Assembly: GCA_905250075.1 (NCBI GenBank)
Contig: CAJNOP010000228.1
Location: 186,001-250,000, forward strand
DNA: 64,000 nt
Reading direction: 5' to 3'
Source: Rotaria sp. Silwood1
Lineage: Eukaryota > Rotifera > Eurotatoria > Philodinida > Philodinidae
Shown: in pieces, positions 1 to 11,552 of the stretch
Position numbering within the stretch: the first letter of the stretch is position 1
Layout of the letters: every line of letters begins with the position of its first letter
Translations under genes and position numbers: made by a program
Notes under the pieces: model-generated
The model's input: the letters and a program-made list of their open reading frames with translations, nothing else
Databases searched by the model: none
What the model was told of the DNA's origin: nothing

Positions 1-297
1 ACCCTCAGGAACATTGAAAAAATTGATTTTCGAATTTCGACTTGAAACTTTACATAGAAATACTTCTCAACGAGGATGGTGTTTTCTGAAAGTTTTAGGC
101 CTTTTGATTGTTTGTTTCACCAAATCTGCTACTTTATTTGAAGGATATAAAATACAAATTTCACAATAGCAGTGTCTAATGATAGGAGCACTAGAAAGAT
201 CTGAAACGTTCACAAAAAGTTGTTCTCTTTGAGGCATCTTTCCATGTAAAGTTTCAAGTCGAAATTCGAAAATCAATTTTTTTAATGTTCCTGAGGG
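1..297. repeat. Inverted-repeat element (MITE-like), left end cut by window
   Basis: The first 60 bases and the reverse complement of about 237-297 are nearly the same. Both begin CTCAGGAACATT, run through an AT-rich block and end near CTTTACAT. This makes a foldback element of about 300 bp with roughly 60-bp arms and no coding capacity. The left end sits at the window edge, so a target duplication cannot be judged. Diverged relatives are visible at 22212-22480 and, as one arm, around 4345-4385. It is probably a non-autonomous DNA transposon; the superfamily is unknown. Confidence 0.75.
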
Positions 298-3200
298 GAC
301 CCCAGGCACTCAATAAAACCCATACCTTTCAAATGGACTATTTTCGTTACAATAAGCTATCCACCCAAAATATTTTCAGCGTATTCATAACTCTTTGGAA
401 ACTACATAATGCAAATAGTTTCAACGGAAAAGCGATTGAACAGCTAGTGGCCTTCCCTCATTAGTTTTCGAAATTTCTACGCACGTTATGTGTGAATGTT
501 ATCAGCACAATGCAACCATTCTAGAGATATCAAAATATTTGAGTTTCAAATACTACAAGTTTCATAGAAAATAGTTTTGTAAAAAAAAAATTTGATTTTC
601 TCTAAACAATATGAAATCGTCATGGTTGAGTCATTACGTTGTTCAGCACATATACATATATTCAAATCTCAGTACTGTCGACTATAGAATGACCCTAAAT
701 AACTCACTAACAAGTTTTTGTTTCGAATCATATCATCCAATAATGTACTGACTAAGTTATGACATAAGTTAGTTAGCGTGTATGAAAAGCTTACGCAATT
801 TAACGGAAAAATTCTGAGTCAAACCGATCTTTTGTTCAGAACTATAGTGAGTCATAAGTTGTCGAAAGGATATTAGACTATTGAATTTACTGCTAGGCAA
901 CACCCCAAAACGCAAGATAACTCAAAGGTAGAGTTGTTGTTGTTTCTTCTTCTATTCTACAAAATCCAATAAAGTATTTCTCATAATGTCTTATATTCTG
1001 TTTTATATAATGTACTTGGAGTTTTGATTGACTTCAATTGCTTTAAAAAGAATTCTATTAGTTATTTTATACCATCCCTTATATTAAATATTAGTACAGC
1101 TTGAAAAACCTTTTATTAAAGAATGCTTATCATTGATTGTACTTACTATAAATCTCAAATAGAAACGATTTATTCTTGTTTCGAACAACGAAAGATGTGA
1201 TACAGATATATTATTGATTTTCGAAATATGTATTGATATACTTGAATAGAAATTCGAAACGTACAAATCAATTACGATATTAGATTATAAACGATAGATT
1301 TATGGGTTTAATACGAATTGAAATTCAATACCAATTATTATCATAAAACAATCGAACATCTATAATATCAATTTCATATATAAATATACACCATTTCGAA
1401 GCTATAATAGATAAATACGATACATTTTATACACTAATTAAACGATAATATATATTCATGAAATGTATTTTAATCCAAAACGTTTATAATCGTATATATT
1501 TATCGTCATATCAACATAGTATATGACTCTAAAATCTTCTGAATTAAATTAAACATTTTCTCAATAATATATCCAATACTAATATCATCATTGAATTTAA
1601 CTTAAAAATGATATATATCGACGATTTTTCTAAATAATATCTTCATGTATAACCATAGATTTTGCTTCAGCTTCTTCATTTATAAAACTACCAGACATAC
1701 ACAATACTATATACTAACTAATACATATTCACTCAGTTTGATCGAAATTTTAAATGCTTAGAATGTATATAGATGTCTGTTGCCTTTCGGTAGATTCATT
1801 TTCGGTGAATGATCGTATAAATACTGATGTTTTCTTTTCGTCATGAAAAATATTCGTCATAATCATTCATACCTATAAACACACATTATTCATGAAATGA
1901 CATCATTGATAACGAATCAAAAATAAGTATTTTGAATACAGATGTCGTAGTTAAAAAACATGAGTCATTTGGCATAATTTCAACTATATTATTCAGTTGA
2001 TGACACATAATCATCAAATATTATATTATTGAAAATTCATTCAAAACAAAATAAAATATTTAACAATTTTTTTTCAAACTTTTACGAACAAATTGTTTTA
2101 TATTTCTGTTATATTATCTTATTCATTAAAATGAAATAAACCATAACATGTAATACAGTTAATAATAAAGATCTTTAAATGTAAAAAAGAAAAAAAACAA
2201 AAAATCTGAAGAATTCAGAATTTTTATAACGTCACTGATAAACTCTGCATTTTTATTGTTCTAAGTATGGTTTACTTATTTTTAAATTTTATATACTTTA
2301 AACACAACAATTTAAACTATAATATTTAGTTATTTATAGTATTTCGGAATGACTACTCGAAACTAATAGAATTCACTAATGAGAAAAATACTCGAGATAT
2401 TCATCTCCGTTTTAATTCATTTCTACATCATTTAATAGATGATATTGAGATAAGAAAAAAATCATTAAGAATTTGGAGTCTCTAGTCTACAGATGGAGAC
2501 TATTTGGTCATTATAATGAAAATTTGATGATTGTTTTAACTTTGATCGAAAATTGCATTGAATACTTCCGAATATTTTCTGATATACAAACAGTTAATTT
2601 CAAATTAAATTTTTATTATTGAAAAAGAAAGAATGAAAGACAAACAAAAATATTTTTGAGACATTATTTTATCAACTTTTGATTATAGTTATAACTTTGT
2701 TTTTTCTTTTATGCTATAATAAAAGACAAATCATTGATGAGACCAGACACTGTAATGAAATAGTTATTATATAGATTATACGACATGTTTATTCGACTTT
2801 GTAATGCTGCTGTTTGTTTATTTTTTTGCTTCGATGCATCACAAGGGCATTGACGTATAATATTCTATAAATATTTTTCTTCTACTTCCATAGAATTGAT
2901 CAAACACCATATATGTGGGTGGTTTTGATAAATACGAGAATTTATTCTACTATATTAATTTTCAATTAGGATGTGGGTGTGTGTTTTCTCTTCAGTTGCA
3001 CACCCACGTTAGTCCTTACTATCGTAGGATACAACAATCAAATCTACTTGGAAATTGAATGTCTAGAGAAAGACATGTTCGTTTTCGTGAATACTTTTAT
3101 TATTATTACATCTATTTATGTGTAAAACTTGAGTTCAAAACTCTTCATTTTAGTTTTTTTTCCAGAAACAAGTGTTTCTAAATAAAATAATCATAAATCT

Positions 3201-6200
3201 TTACCATAAAGCCATGGACCCGAACTCTTGAAGGCTTTTTTTTACTTAAATATCATCCATTAAACGGTTTATAGTGCGTACCTGTTGTCAATACCGTCAG
3301 TAACGCTTACAATTTCAGCTATAAATGATTTCTTAGAGTGTTTTCTATTAAAATTCTAATCAATCGAGAAGAAATCAGTTTTAGAATATATTTTATTCAT
3401 AATAAATTTTTTGCAGCGCCATCTTCATCAAACTGCATCGAAAACGACTTAGTTTGCAATAGACTTCAAAAAATAAATAAGAAGGAATCAAAACGTAGCT
3501 GAAGATTTTGGATATTTATCCCATGAGTCCTATATATTGTCAATTATGCTACTCAAAGTTCTTCATTATTTAATACATTATTATTCATTCATTAGATTCT
3601 CTTCTTCTAAGTACTTTAGAAGATATTGTCTCAATTTATTCGACCTATCTGAATGCTTTCATCGTTTATAATGCATTTAAATGTTTGAATAAGAATGAAA
3701 AGAGAGCTCATGCATAGTTTTAAGAAGAAGAAAAATAAGAATTAATTATTTTTTTGAATTATCTTGTAACTTCAAAAATAATTGGTTAGATTGATTTAAT
3801 AAGAAACTTTCAAATTTGCTTCTTAGCATATCAAAACAATCATGTCGAGATATTTACACAGAGTTCAATGTAATGATCTGTAATACAAAAATAGCTATGT
3901 TCATAGAAAGTACATCAATACATTAAAACATATTTATTATCATATGATGAGTGATGATAGAGCGAAGTTTCAAAATCTTATTCTAATGTCAAAAGACGTC
4001 GAGTTATATTTACACAAAGTATATCTTAGCGTATATTTATGCTGGTATTTACTCAATCATAGTCATTAGTCTAAAGTTATAGATACGATCTAATTCCGAA
4101 AGAAGAAAAATCTATCTCTATCAAGATAGCGAGAAAAGTTCTTCAATTATTCAATCGCTTTTCAATCAAAACTATGTGTATTATGTGAAAACTAAATAAG
4201 ATATGAATATCCTAAAAAGAGTTTCTGTCTTTAGCTTATTGTTCGCAAATTCTGTACTGTTACGATAATTTGTAAATAAATGTCGCGATAACAAAAAACC
4301 TGATTTTGAAACACACAAAAAAAAACTATTTTTGTTAAAACCTATCTCTATGTAAATTTTCAAGTCGAAATTCGAACATTAGCTTTTCGGCTACCACGAT
4401 TCTTACTTAAAAAATATCGTAAAAATGCAATATCCTCGTAGCAATACGTTAAAGACACGAACTCGTTTTAGAATATTCATAGTTCGTGCTCTAGAATATT
4501 AACTCTATTATTATCCTGAACAGAAAACGATTGTATAGTAAAAGAGCAGAGCAAAAGTCCGCAATTGAAATAGTTTAAATATTCTCAATAAGCCTTGCTT
4601 GTATACAAAAACTTATGGACATCTATCTCTGAAAACTTCACCGAAAATGAGTTTTTGATAACTTTTTATGTCTTCATCTTTGATCTGCTTCAATTGTTCT
4701 TACTGTCAATATGATTAATCCAAAATATACAAAATAAGCTGTCCTCCAAATCCCATGTTGTCCTCTAAAGGCACATTTAATTACGTATTGTCAAATCAAC
4801 TGTCAACACTAATAAATAAACCATTTCTCAATGAGGTTCGTTTACATTAGGAACGCTTTTGAATTTATTACGAAAATAAAAGATATTAATAAGTTAGCAT
4901 AAACCAAAAGATAGTTAATTTTAATGTGGTTGATTTATTTAATAAAATACCTTATCATCCCTTTGGAAATAAAGCATATATATATATTCATCTGAAAATC
5001 TGATTAACTATAAATAGGTTTTCAACAAATCAAACTGTTATCAGTATAGATAATATATAGATAATATTTTTTTAACATTTGCACTAGGTATTAAAAAAAA
5101 AGTAACTGACTCTTATAAGTACAAATCAATAGCATTAACACAGAAAACTTGCACTGAAACAAGATCAAAACAATCCATTAACTATAGATAAACATCAGAC
5201 TTCAAAAAGATTTAATTTCAATTTTTTTCTCTGTTCAAAGCGCCAGAAAGAATCCAAATATTTATTCTAATAGAGAGATTAGTTTCAAATAAAAATATAC
5301 GAAATTCAAAATTATTATCAGGTTTCCAGAAAAAAGGACTGCAGAAAACCAAAGGGATAGTTTTTCAGTAACTATAATTTTGTTTAGACTACACAGAGCG
5401 ATAGAGTAATCCGTAAAGACAAAATTTTCAAACTAGATCTGATTATTTTTAAAAGCAAAGTTCATTGGAACTTGTTCATTTGGATTAAATTTAACTAGTC
5501 ATTCTTACTTAGAGCTGTATACCAGACGTCTTCTTAGGATGTCAGGATCTTGAATCGAACCGCAAATAAGACCAACATAAAATACAGATTCTTCGTATGT
5601 AATACAAGTTTTGATAGTTTAAACCATCATCATAATTAAACTTCTTTCCTTTAGACAAAAACTTGTTCAACGATTAAGGTTAGAACTAGTAATTCTATCA
5701 GTGGAAATATCTCGGATTATATTTAGAGTCGTTTGCAGTCCTTTTAAAATTAATTAAAGAAACTACTTTATCGACAAAAAAAAATATATATAAATAAACT
5801 GTTTTTGAATCATATCCATGCAACAAAGTGCCTGGTAAAGTACAATGCTAATATCATAAAAAAAAACAAATCAAGTAAAGAACAGATACTCTCTATCACA
5901 ACAGAATGATCAAAATATTGACCAAATCTTTTATAAATATCTATTTATCCACAAAAGTAATATTAAGGCTTCTCTTCTTCAAAAATCGATTTCGTGCCAG
6001 ATATTATACTGAAAACGCTACAGTAAAATTTTTAGTCTTGTATCATGACATTTGATAGAAATATTTATTAAACAAGGATAATTGACCATATCGAATTGAA
6101 TAATGATGTTAAGGGATAAAAATTGATTCTGTGCCATTAGAATCAATAATTGCATTTGATATCACCTATTTTTCCTTCGATCATTCCATGAACATATTTC

Positions 6201-7356
6201 AAATCATTCGTTATTTTTTTTTTCAGTAATACAAAAAATCGTTTTGTTTTAATTATAATAATCAATATTAGAGTTGAGAAATCACCGTTACATTACCAAT
6301 TACCCAGTAACGAGTATCGAAGAATTCATGAGTTTATGAAAGAAAGAATATTTTTTAAAATAAATGATATTTTATAAGTCTCATCAAAGATTGTTGGGAT
6401 CAAAGCATTCGAATCTCGAATCGAATTCTTGAAATTATATGCATGATTTCTCAGAGCAGAAAAGACTAGTTAAGAACTTTTGACAGAGAAATCAAATACA
6501 CAGCTCTGAGAACCCTATTACCGATTCAAATTCGTCGATCCTTAAAATCATTATCTTTCCCACGATAGCTATGTTCTCACGAAAGAATCAAATCCACGAA
6601 TTTTCGGTTATCTATCACTTGCTAACGAAACGGTAACTTTTCTCCGCTATTTTGATGACCAGTATCATTTTAGAATCACGAGATCATGCAATCAGTTTTT
6701 ACCCAATTGAGCAACACCAAAGGTGAAAATCTTGAAATTTTAACTATGATAACTGTACACAACAAACATCACTATTCGAGTTAGTGCGGTCGGTTGTCAG
6801 TCTCCGAAACTATTTTTTGCGCAATTCAAAGCCAGCTCGCCACAATCGAGATCTCTGAAAAATCCGTATAACTCTCTAACACTACCAGCTTTAAATCTCG
6901 GATTTTATATAGTTCAAAATAAGATAATTTTCTGTATCGAATATGTCTGTTAAAACTTGAAAACGTCTATTTTCAAATGCATAGTAATTATAATACTATC
7001 TCTGCAATATATATATATAGAATTGGAAATAAACCAACTGGATTTTTATATTATACATAATTACTTAACATTCATAAAAGACCTTTTTCATCTAATCATC
7101 CATCATAATCAATCATATATTGACATTATCATAAGAGTTTTATAAAATCTTTATCGATATCAAGAAGTTGTTAAAGATACTACTAAATGAACTGTTAAAG
7201 TTTTTCTTTTTTATCGTATCTTTTATTTTAATTATTCATAAAAAAAAAAGCGAGTGTATATAAATTATCTCAATCAATTATAAGAAAAAATTTTGTTTAT
7301 CTAAAATACATTATTTACAAAAACAAAAACCTATAATTCGTTGAATCTTTTTTGAT
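298..7356. other. Gene-free AT-rich stretch
   Basis: I see no open reading frame with family resemblance, no exon-like chain and no tRNA. It holds poly-A/T runs, one arm of the edge MITE family near 4345-4385, and a telomere-like hairpin at 2971-3009. The short open frames here look like chance. Confidence 0.6.
2911..3009. repeat. Telomere-like TGTGGG hairpin
   Basis: A TGTGGGTGG block lies at 2913. It is followed by ATGTGGGTGTGTG at 2971-2983, which pairs with TGCACACCCACGT at 2997-3009 (11 of 13 positions) around a loop of about 13 bases. This is the first of several such hairpins in the window. Confidence 0.75.
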
Positions 7357-7717
7357 TTAATATGCAAGAGCATCAACACCATAATCCAAATGTACAAATG
7401 CTCTTTCAACTTCAGATATACTTTCTAATTTATTTTTTAATCCATTACTTATATCATGTGCTTGTTTAAGAGACATTGTTTCAGGCAAAATGATTTCAAC
7501 TTCAACTAAAAATGATGTACCAAAATGAAATGCACGAACAGTATCAATTTTTTTTATTAATGGTGAATGTTGTAATGTAAGCCATGTAATTTTTTGTAAA
7601 AATTCAGGTTGTGCTTTATAACCACTTAAATTTCGTACTTGTTCACGAAGTTGTCCTAACCAACAAAATATTATATAAAATGATATAAGAATAGCACCAA
7701 TCGGATCAAGAACAACA

Positions 7718-9167
7718 CACAGTGGGGAACTTCCGCATACCAGGCGGACATGTAACTTTCTTGCTTTAAAATCGTCTTTTATAGCTCAGAAGTGGTTATA
7801 TATCACTTAGAAAATCGTCTTTAACGAAATAAACCACTTTTTGGAAGAACAACTTTTTTTGCCAAAAAACACCTGTGGGGGACCTCAGCCAAAGTTTTCG
7901 AAAAAATTATTTTGTTAGAAAATGTTTTCTATCATACATCAATCGACGCAGTTTTACGCGCTGATTCCGAATATCGCCTTGATTTTTCGCTAAGATGCTA
8001 TTTTAAGGGCAAAAAAGGAACATTAGGCGAGAATCATGGTTTTTTGGAAATCCATTGTCCAGTCTACGGACACTGATGCGATACGACACACATAGCCGAT
8101 GATAAACTAACATGGAAGTATACAATTAATAAGAACTTGAGCTCAATCAGACGAAAACTGTTTGTAGCGTTCGAAAAACACGAGATGACTTAGGTTTTTA
8201 AGCTTTTCCTTAATAAAGGTCAAAAAAACTTTTTCGAAAAAACGGCTTTTTATTATATATCGTTAGATGCAGCTCGATGAGCTGATTCCGAATATCACCT
8301 TGGTTTTGCATCAAAACGATAGCTTATTGTGAAAAATAGGAATTTAGGGCCAAAAACCTAGGTTTTTGAGAAACCCGTAGCGCCGGCTATGCTCATCGGC
8401 GCGAGATGGCGCTATGGTGAACAACGCACCAGACATGAAAGAACAATCACGAAAAGTTTGAGGTCAATCGGACTGAAACTCTTTGTAGCGTTTACAAAAT
8501 ACGGAAAGGCTGGTTTTCAAAACCTTGTCGGTTCCTAGGAACCGATTTTTTTTCTCAGAAGCACATACTGTTGCATATGATTGGATGCACCTCGACGAGC
8601 TGATTTTGAATATCACCTTGGTTTTGCGTCAAAATGTTCTCATATTCGCAAAACTAGCGATTCCGGGGCAAAAACCTGGTTTTTTGGAATACCTCTAACT
8701 CGGCCTGTGTTCATTATTTCAATACGGCGCTATGATCAACGATACATTAAACGTGGGAGAATAATCGGTGAAAATTTCAGCTCAATTGGATTAAAACTCT
8801 TTGTAGCGTCCACAAAATACGGTATGACCGATTTTTCGACCCACTTTCGGCCCAGTAGTTAGTTTTTTTCTATTCCATTTCTGGTTCAAACGAAATAATT
8901 TTTTCACACAATAAAGCTCATAGATCAATCATTCGTTCCAAATAGTTTTTCATTTTAAAATACTTTGATAAGCTGACAAAAAAAATGGTATCCGCATAAT
9001 TACCGATTTATCAACAATTTTTTTGACGATGGACTTTCCTAGCGTGTGACTTGATTTCTGAAAATCTAGTTTTAGGGTAAGATAGACTAACCATAGAAGT
9101 ATTCATTCCATTATTTAGACTTTGGAAAATACAACTTGAGGTCATGTCCGCCTGGTTCCCCACTGTG
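7718..9167. mobile_element. Non-autonomous DNA transposon, Transib-like, inserted in CDF exon
   Basis: The element is 1450 bp and is flanked by a perfect 5-bp direct repeat CAACA (7713-7717 and 9168-9172). Both ends start CACAGTGGGGAAC. A second shared block, CAGGCGGACATG, follows directly at the right end but after 10 extra bases at the left end. CACAGTG ends and 5-bp target duplications are known for the Transib superfamily, which is related to RAG. No transposase frame is visible. The interior has three tandem units of about 320 bp. Superfamily assignment rests only on the ends. Confidence 0.8.
7956..8870. repeat. Three tandem units of about 320 bp inside the transposon
   Basis: The block CTGATTCCGAATATC (or its variant with TTTTGAA) recurs at about 7961, 8282 and 8600. 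Each copy is followed by CCTTG.TTTT, a GGGCAAAAA block with GGTTTTTTG, and a TTTGTAGCGT block near 8160, 8480 and 8800. The units have clearly diverged from each other, so the array is older than a recent slippage event. Confidence 0.8.
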
Positions 9168-9434
9168 CAACAACTTCTTCTGCTTTTATTGAACCATCAA
9201 GAGCTTTGGAAGCTAACAAATTTTTTTATAGTAAAAATGAATATTGATATATATATATAGTGTCTCTCTTACCAATAATACCACATGCAAGTGCGATTAT
9301 GTTTGAAAAAACATCATTACGATGATCTTGTGCAACAGCATACATTGTTGGATTTGGTATTTGATAACAAAGAAATGATAGAATTGCTTTAGAAACTAAA
9401 ACATCATTATACAATTGTAAACTAGTAACTAGTA

Positions 9435-10015
9435 CTGGTTTTTGAAAACGGTGCGCTCGTAGAGATTGCTTTTAACTTTTCAAGGAGAGGTGATAGGGAC
9501 CTGCGGTTTTCATTGTTCGATAGAGCACAGCAGGGTACGTATTACTATGAAATAACCAGACCTTCAAGTAAGGTTTACCAAGGTAAACCCTCGGATGTAA
9601 GCTTGGCGAGATTGCCATTCCCTGAGCATATGTCGGATTTTGATTTCCAAATAGTGAAGTTAATAGCCGGATCGAGATCTACAATTCTAGACCAGCCCCA
9701 GATCTGTATCTTTTATAGCTCAGGAGTTGTATCCATTTTACTGGTAGCCCCTACCTAATTTTCCAACAAATTTGCGGAAAAAAATCACTTTTTTCAAAAT
9801 TTTTTGTTGAAAAAAATAATTTTTCCAGCTTGTTAAGGCGTAGTTTTTTTAGATAATTGACATAAAACCTTGACAAACCATGTCAGAAAAATGTTTATTA
9901 TACGGTTCAATGTGCCTTGATCTCCTCTTTTCAACGGCGAAAACCGCAGATCTCTGTCCCCTTTCCTTAAAAAGTTATAAGCAAGCTCCTCGAGCGCACT
10001 GTTTTCAAAAACCGG
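9435..10015. mobile_element. MITE with long terminal inverted repeats in CDF intron
   Basis: The left end (CTGGTTTTTGAAAACGG...) and the reverse complement of the right end (CCGGTTTTTGAAAACAG...) match well over about 75 bases, through GTGCGCTCG and CTGCGGTTTTC. TA dinucleotides flank both ends, which suggests a Tc1/mariner-type MITE of 581 bp. It lies wholly inside the CDF intron 10033-9396, so splicing can remove it. No transposase is encoded. Confidence 0.78.
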
Positions 10016-11552
10016 TAATAGATTTATACTTACTTATTGTAACACACATGACAGTAATAGGTGCTGGTCCCATTTCAATATGACGTAAAGATGTTGATTT
10101 TTTTGTAAAATAATTTACATAATTTGTTAATGATTGAACTGATTCATAAATAACTTGAACTGATGCTGAAATCATAAGAACTGATAGAATTACAATGATA
10201 AGCGGTTCGAGACGAGTACGACCTGTAATATGTTAATATTGCATTTCTTTATATGAAACATATTGAAATATTTACCTCCTGGATAAGTATAAGGATCACG
10301 ACGTTTTATTACACGAATAACCCAAAAAAGTAAACATGCTGAAGCTGAATCAACAGCAGAATCAATAACTGATGAAATAATTGAAAGAGAACTAGAAAAG
10401 ACAGCAGCTATTATTTTAGCAATTAACAATGTCTATAAATAAGAATTGAAAATCTTTATTAAATGTTTAATTTTTTTTTGTTTTTTACTTACCACATTGA
10501 AAATTAAGGTCGCTTTAATAAGCCAATCAGTGTGTCGTTTTTGTTTATTTAAATGCTCATCTTCTTTTTTAAATTCAAATGATGTTTGTTCATGAAGTTC
10601 TTTAAATGAATCAATAAGAGCATCTTGTTTTTTATAAAAATGACGAACACGACCACTTAATTTTCCGTCTTCATCTCGTTTTCCTAAATAAAAACTCAGT
10701 TTATGCTATATTGATTTAATTTACGAGGAAATCTCTTCAGTTATTCCTTTCGGTTTCAATGAGTTTTTTTTACCCGTAGATACTACAGTATTCTAATAAA
10801 TACTTTAAAAGTATTTAGATTCTTATTGAAATTTAACTAAGATATCGAATTTTTTTTTTCGACGTCCCAGTTTTTTTGGAAACCTCATATTTTTCAGTTT
10901 TGATCTAAAATCCTACGAATATAAAGAACTTAATTAGACTAGTTTCCCTTAAAAATTCACAAGTTTTAAACAAAGTCTCTTGAAGATAAGAGACTTCGAA
11001 TCTCCATATGAATTCAAATCCTTTTTGAGTTTTTATTAAAACATTGTGTAGTATCTATAGACAAAAATCATTGAAATTGGAAGGAACCAGCTGAAGAGGT
11101 TTGCTTCTTAGCATATACTCACCATGTCTCTTACTAATAAGGGCTTTCAGCGAGTACGGTTTACTATCTAATAGAAAGAAAAAAGAAAAATTTACATATG
11201 AAAAATCAATAGAAAAAACGTTTCTACTTTCAACATGATGTCGAAATTGAGTATCGATCGATGATTGTTGATCAGAAACAACACAAAGATCATTTGAATC
11301 ACTATAACTTCGTTCGATAATAGCTACTGATGGTACATTTGATTCAGATTGTTTCTGAGTTGTAATCGATCGATGTGACAGTGGATCAGAAGCTGAAATT
11401 GGTGGGTCTATTGAATTAGTAGTTGGTTGTTGTTTAGAATGTATTCGTTCATATTTTCGACTACTACGAAGTCCTCCAGAATTGAAATAAACATTGTTTT
11501 CGTTAATTGATTTTACAGTCAAATATTGATGACCAAGAAATGCTGCTTTCAT

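Larger units (their letters stand above)
7357..11552 (-). pseudogene. Cation diffusion facilitator (Mn-type CDF/SLC30-like), interrupted by a transposon
   Basis: This is a membrane metal-proton antiporter of the cation efflux family, related to plant metal tolerance proteins. Exons by eye are 11552-11228, 11167-11123, 10683-10493, 10432-10276, 10222-10034, 9395-9273, and a last exon 9212-7357 split by an element at 7718-9167. Leaving out the element and one 5-bp duplicate gives an unbroken frame of 476 codons. A cytosolic N-terminus rich in Ser and Gln is followed by membrane helices. TM2 carries DSAVD and TM5 carries DHRND. The DxxxD signature in both helices is the one linked to manganese-type CDFs, so Mn2+ is the inferred substrate. 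The C-terminal cytosolic domain ends at 7357. As it stands, the frame enters the element and meets a stop at 9142-9144, losing TM6 and the C-terminal domain. It may therefore be a null allele, unless the other haplotype is intact. Confidence 0.85.

Noticed and set aside
5540..5580. GGTTCGATTC on the minus strand, similar to a tRNA B box
   Set aside because: The flanking bases do not form a T-stem, and no A box lies at the right distance.
8581..8862. Plus-strand frame of 93 codons inside the CDF-exon transposon
   Set aside because: It covers one of three repeat units, and the other units do not keep the frame open. It is not a transposase.
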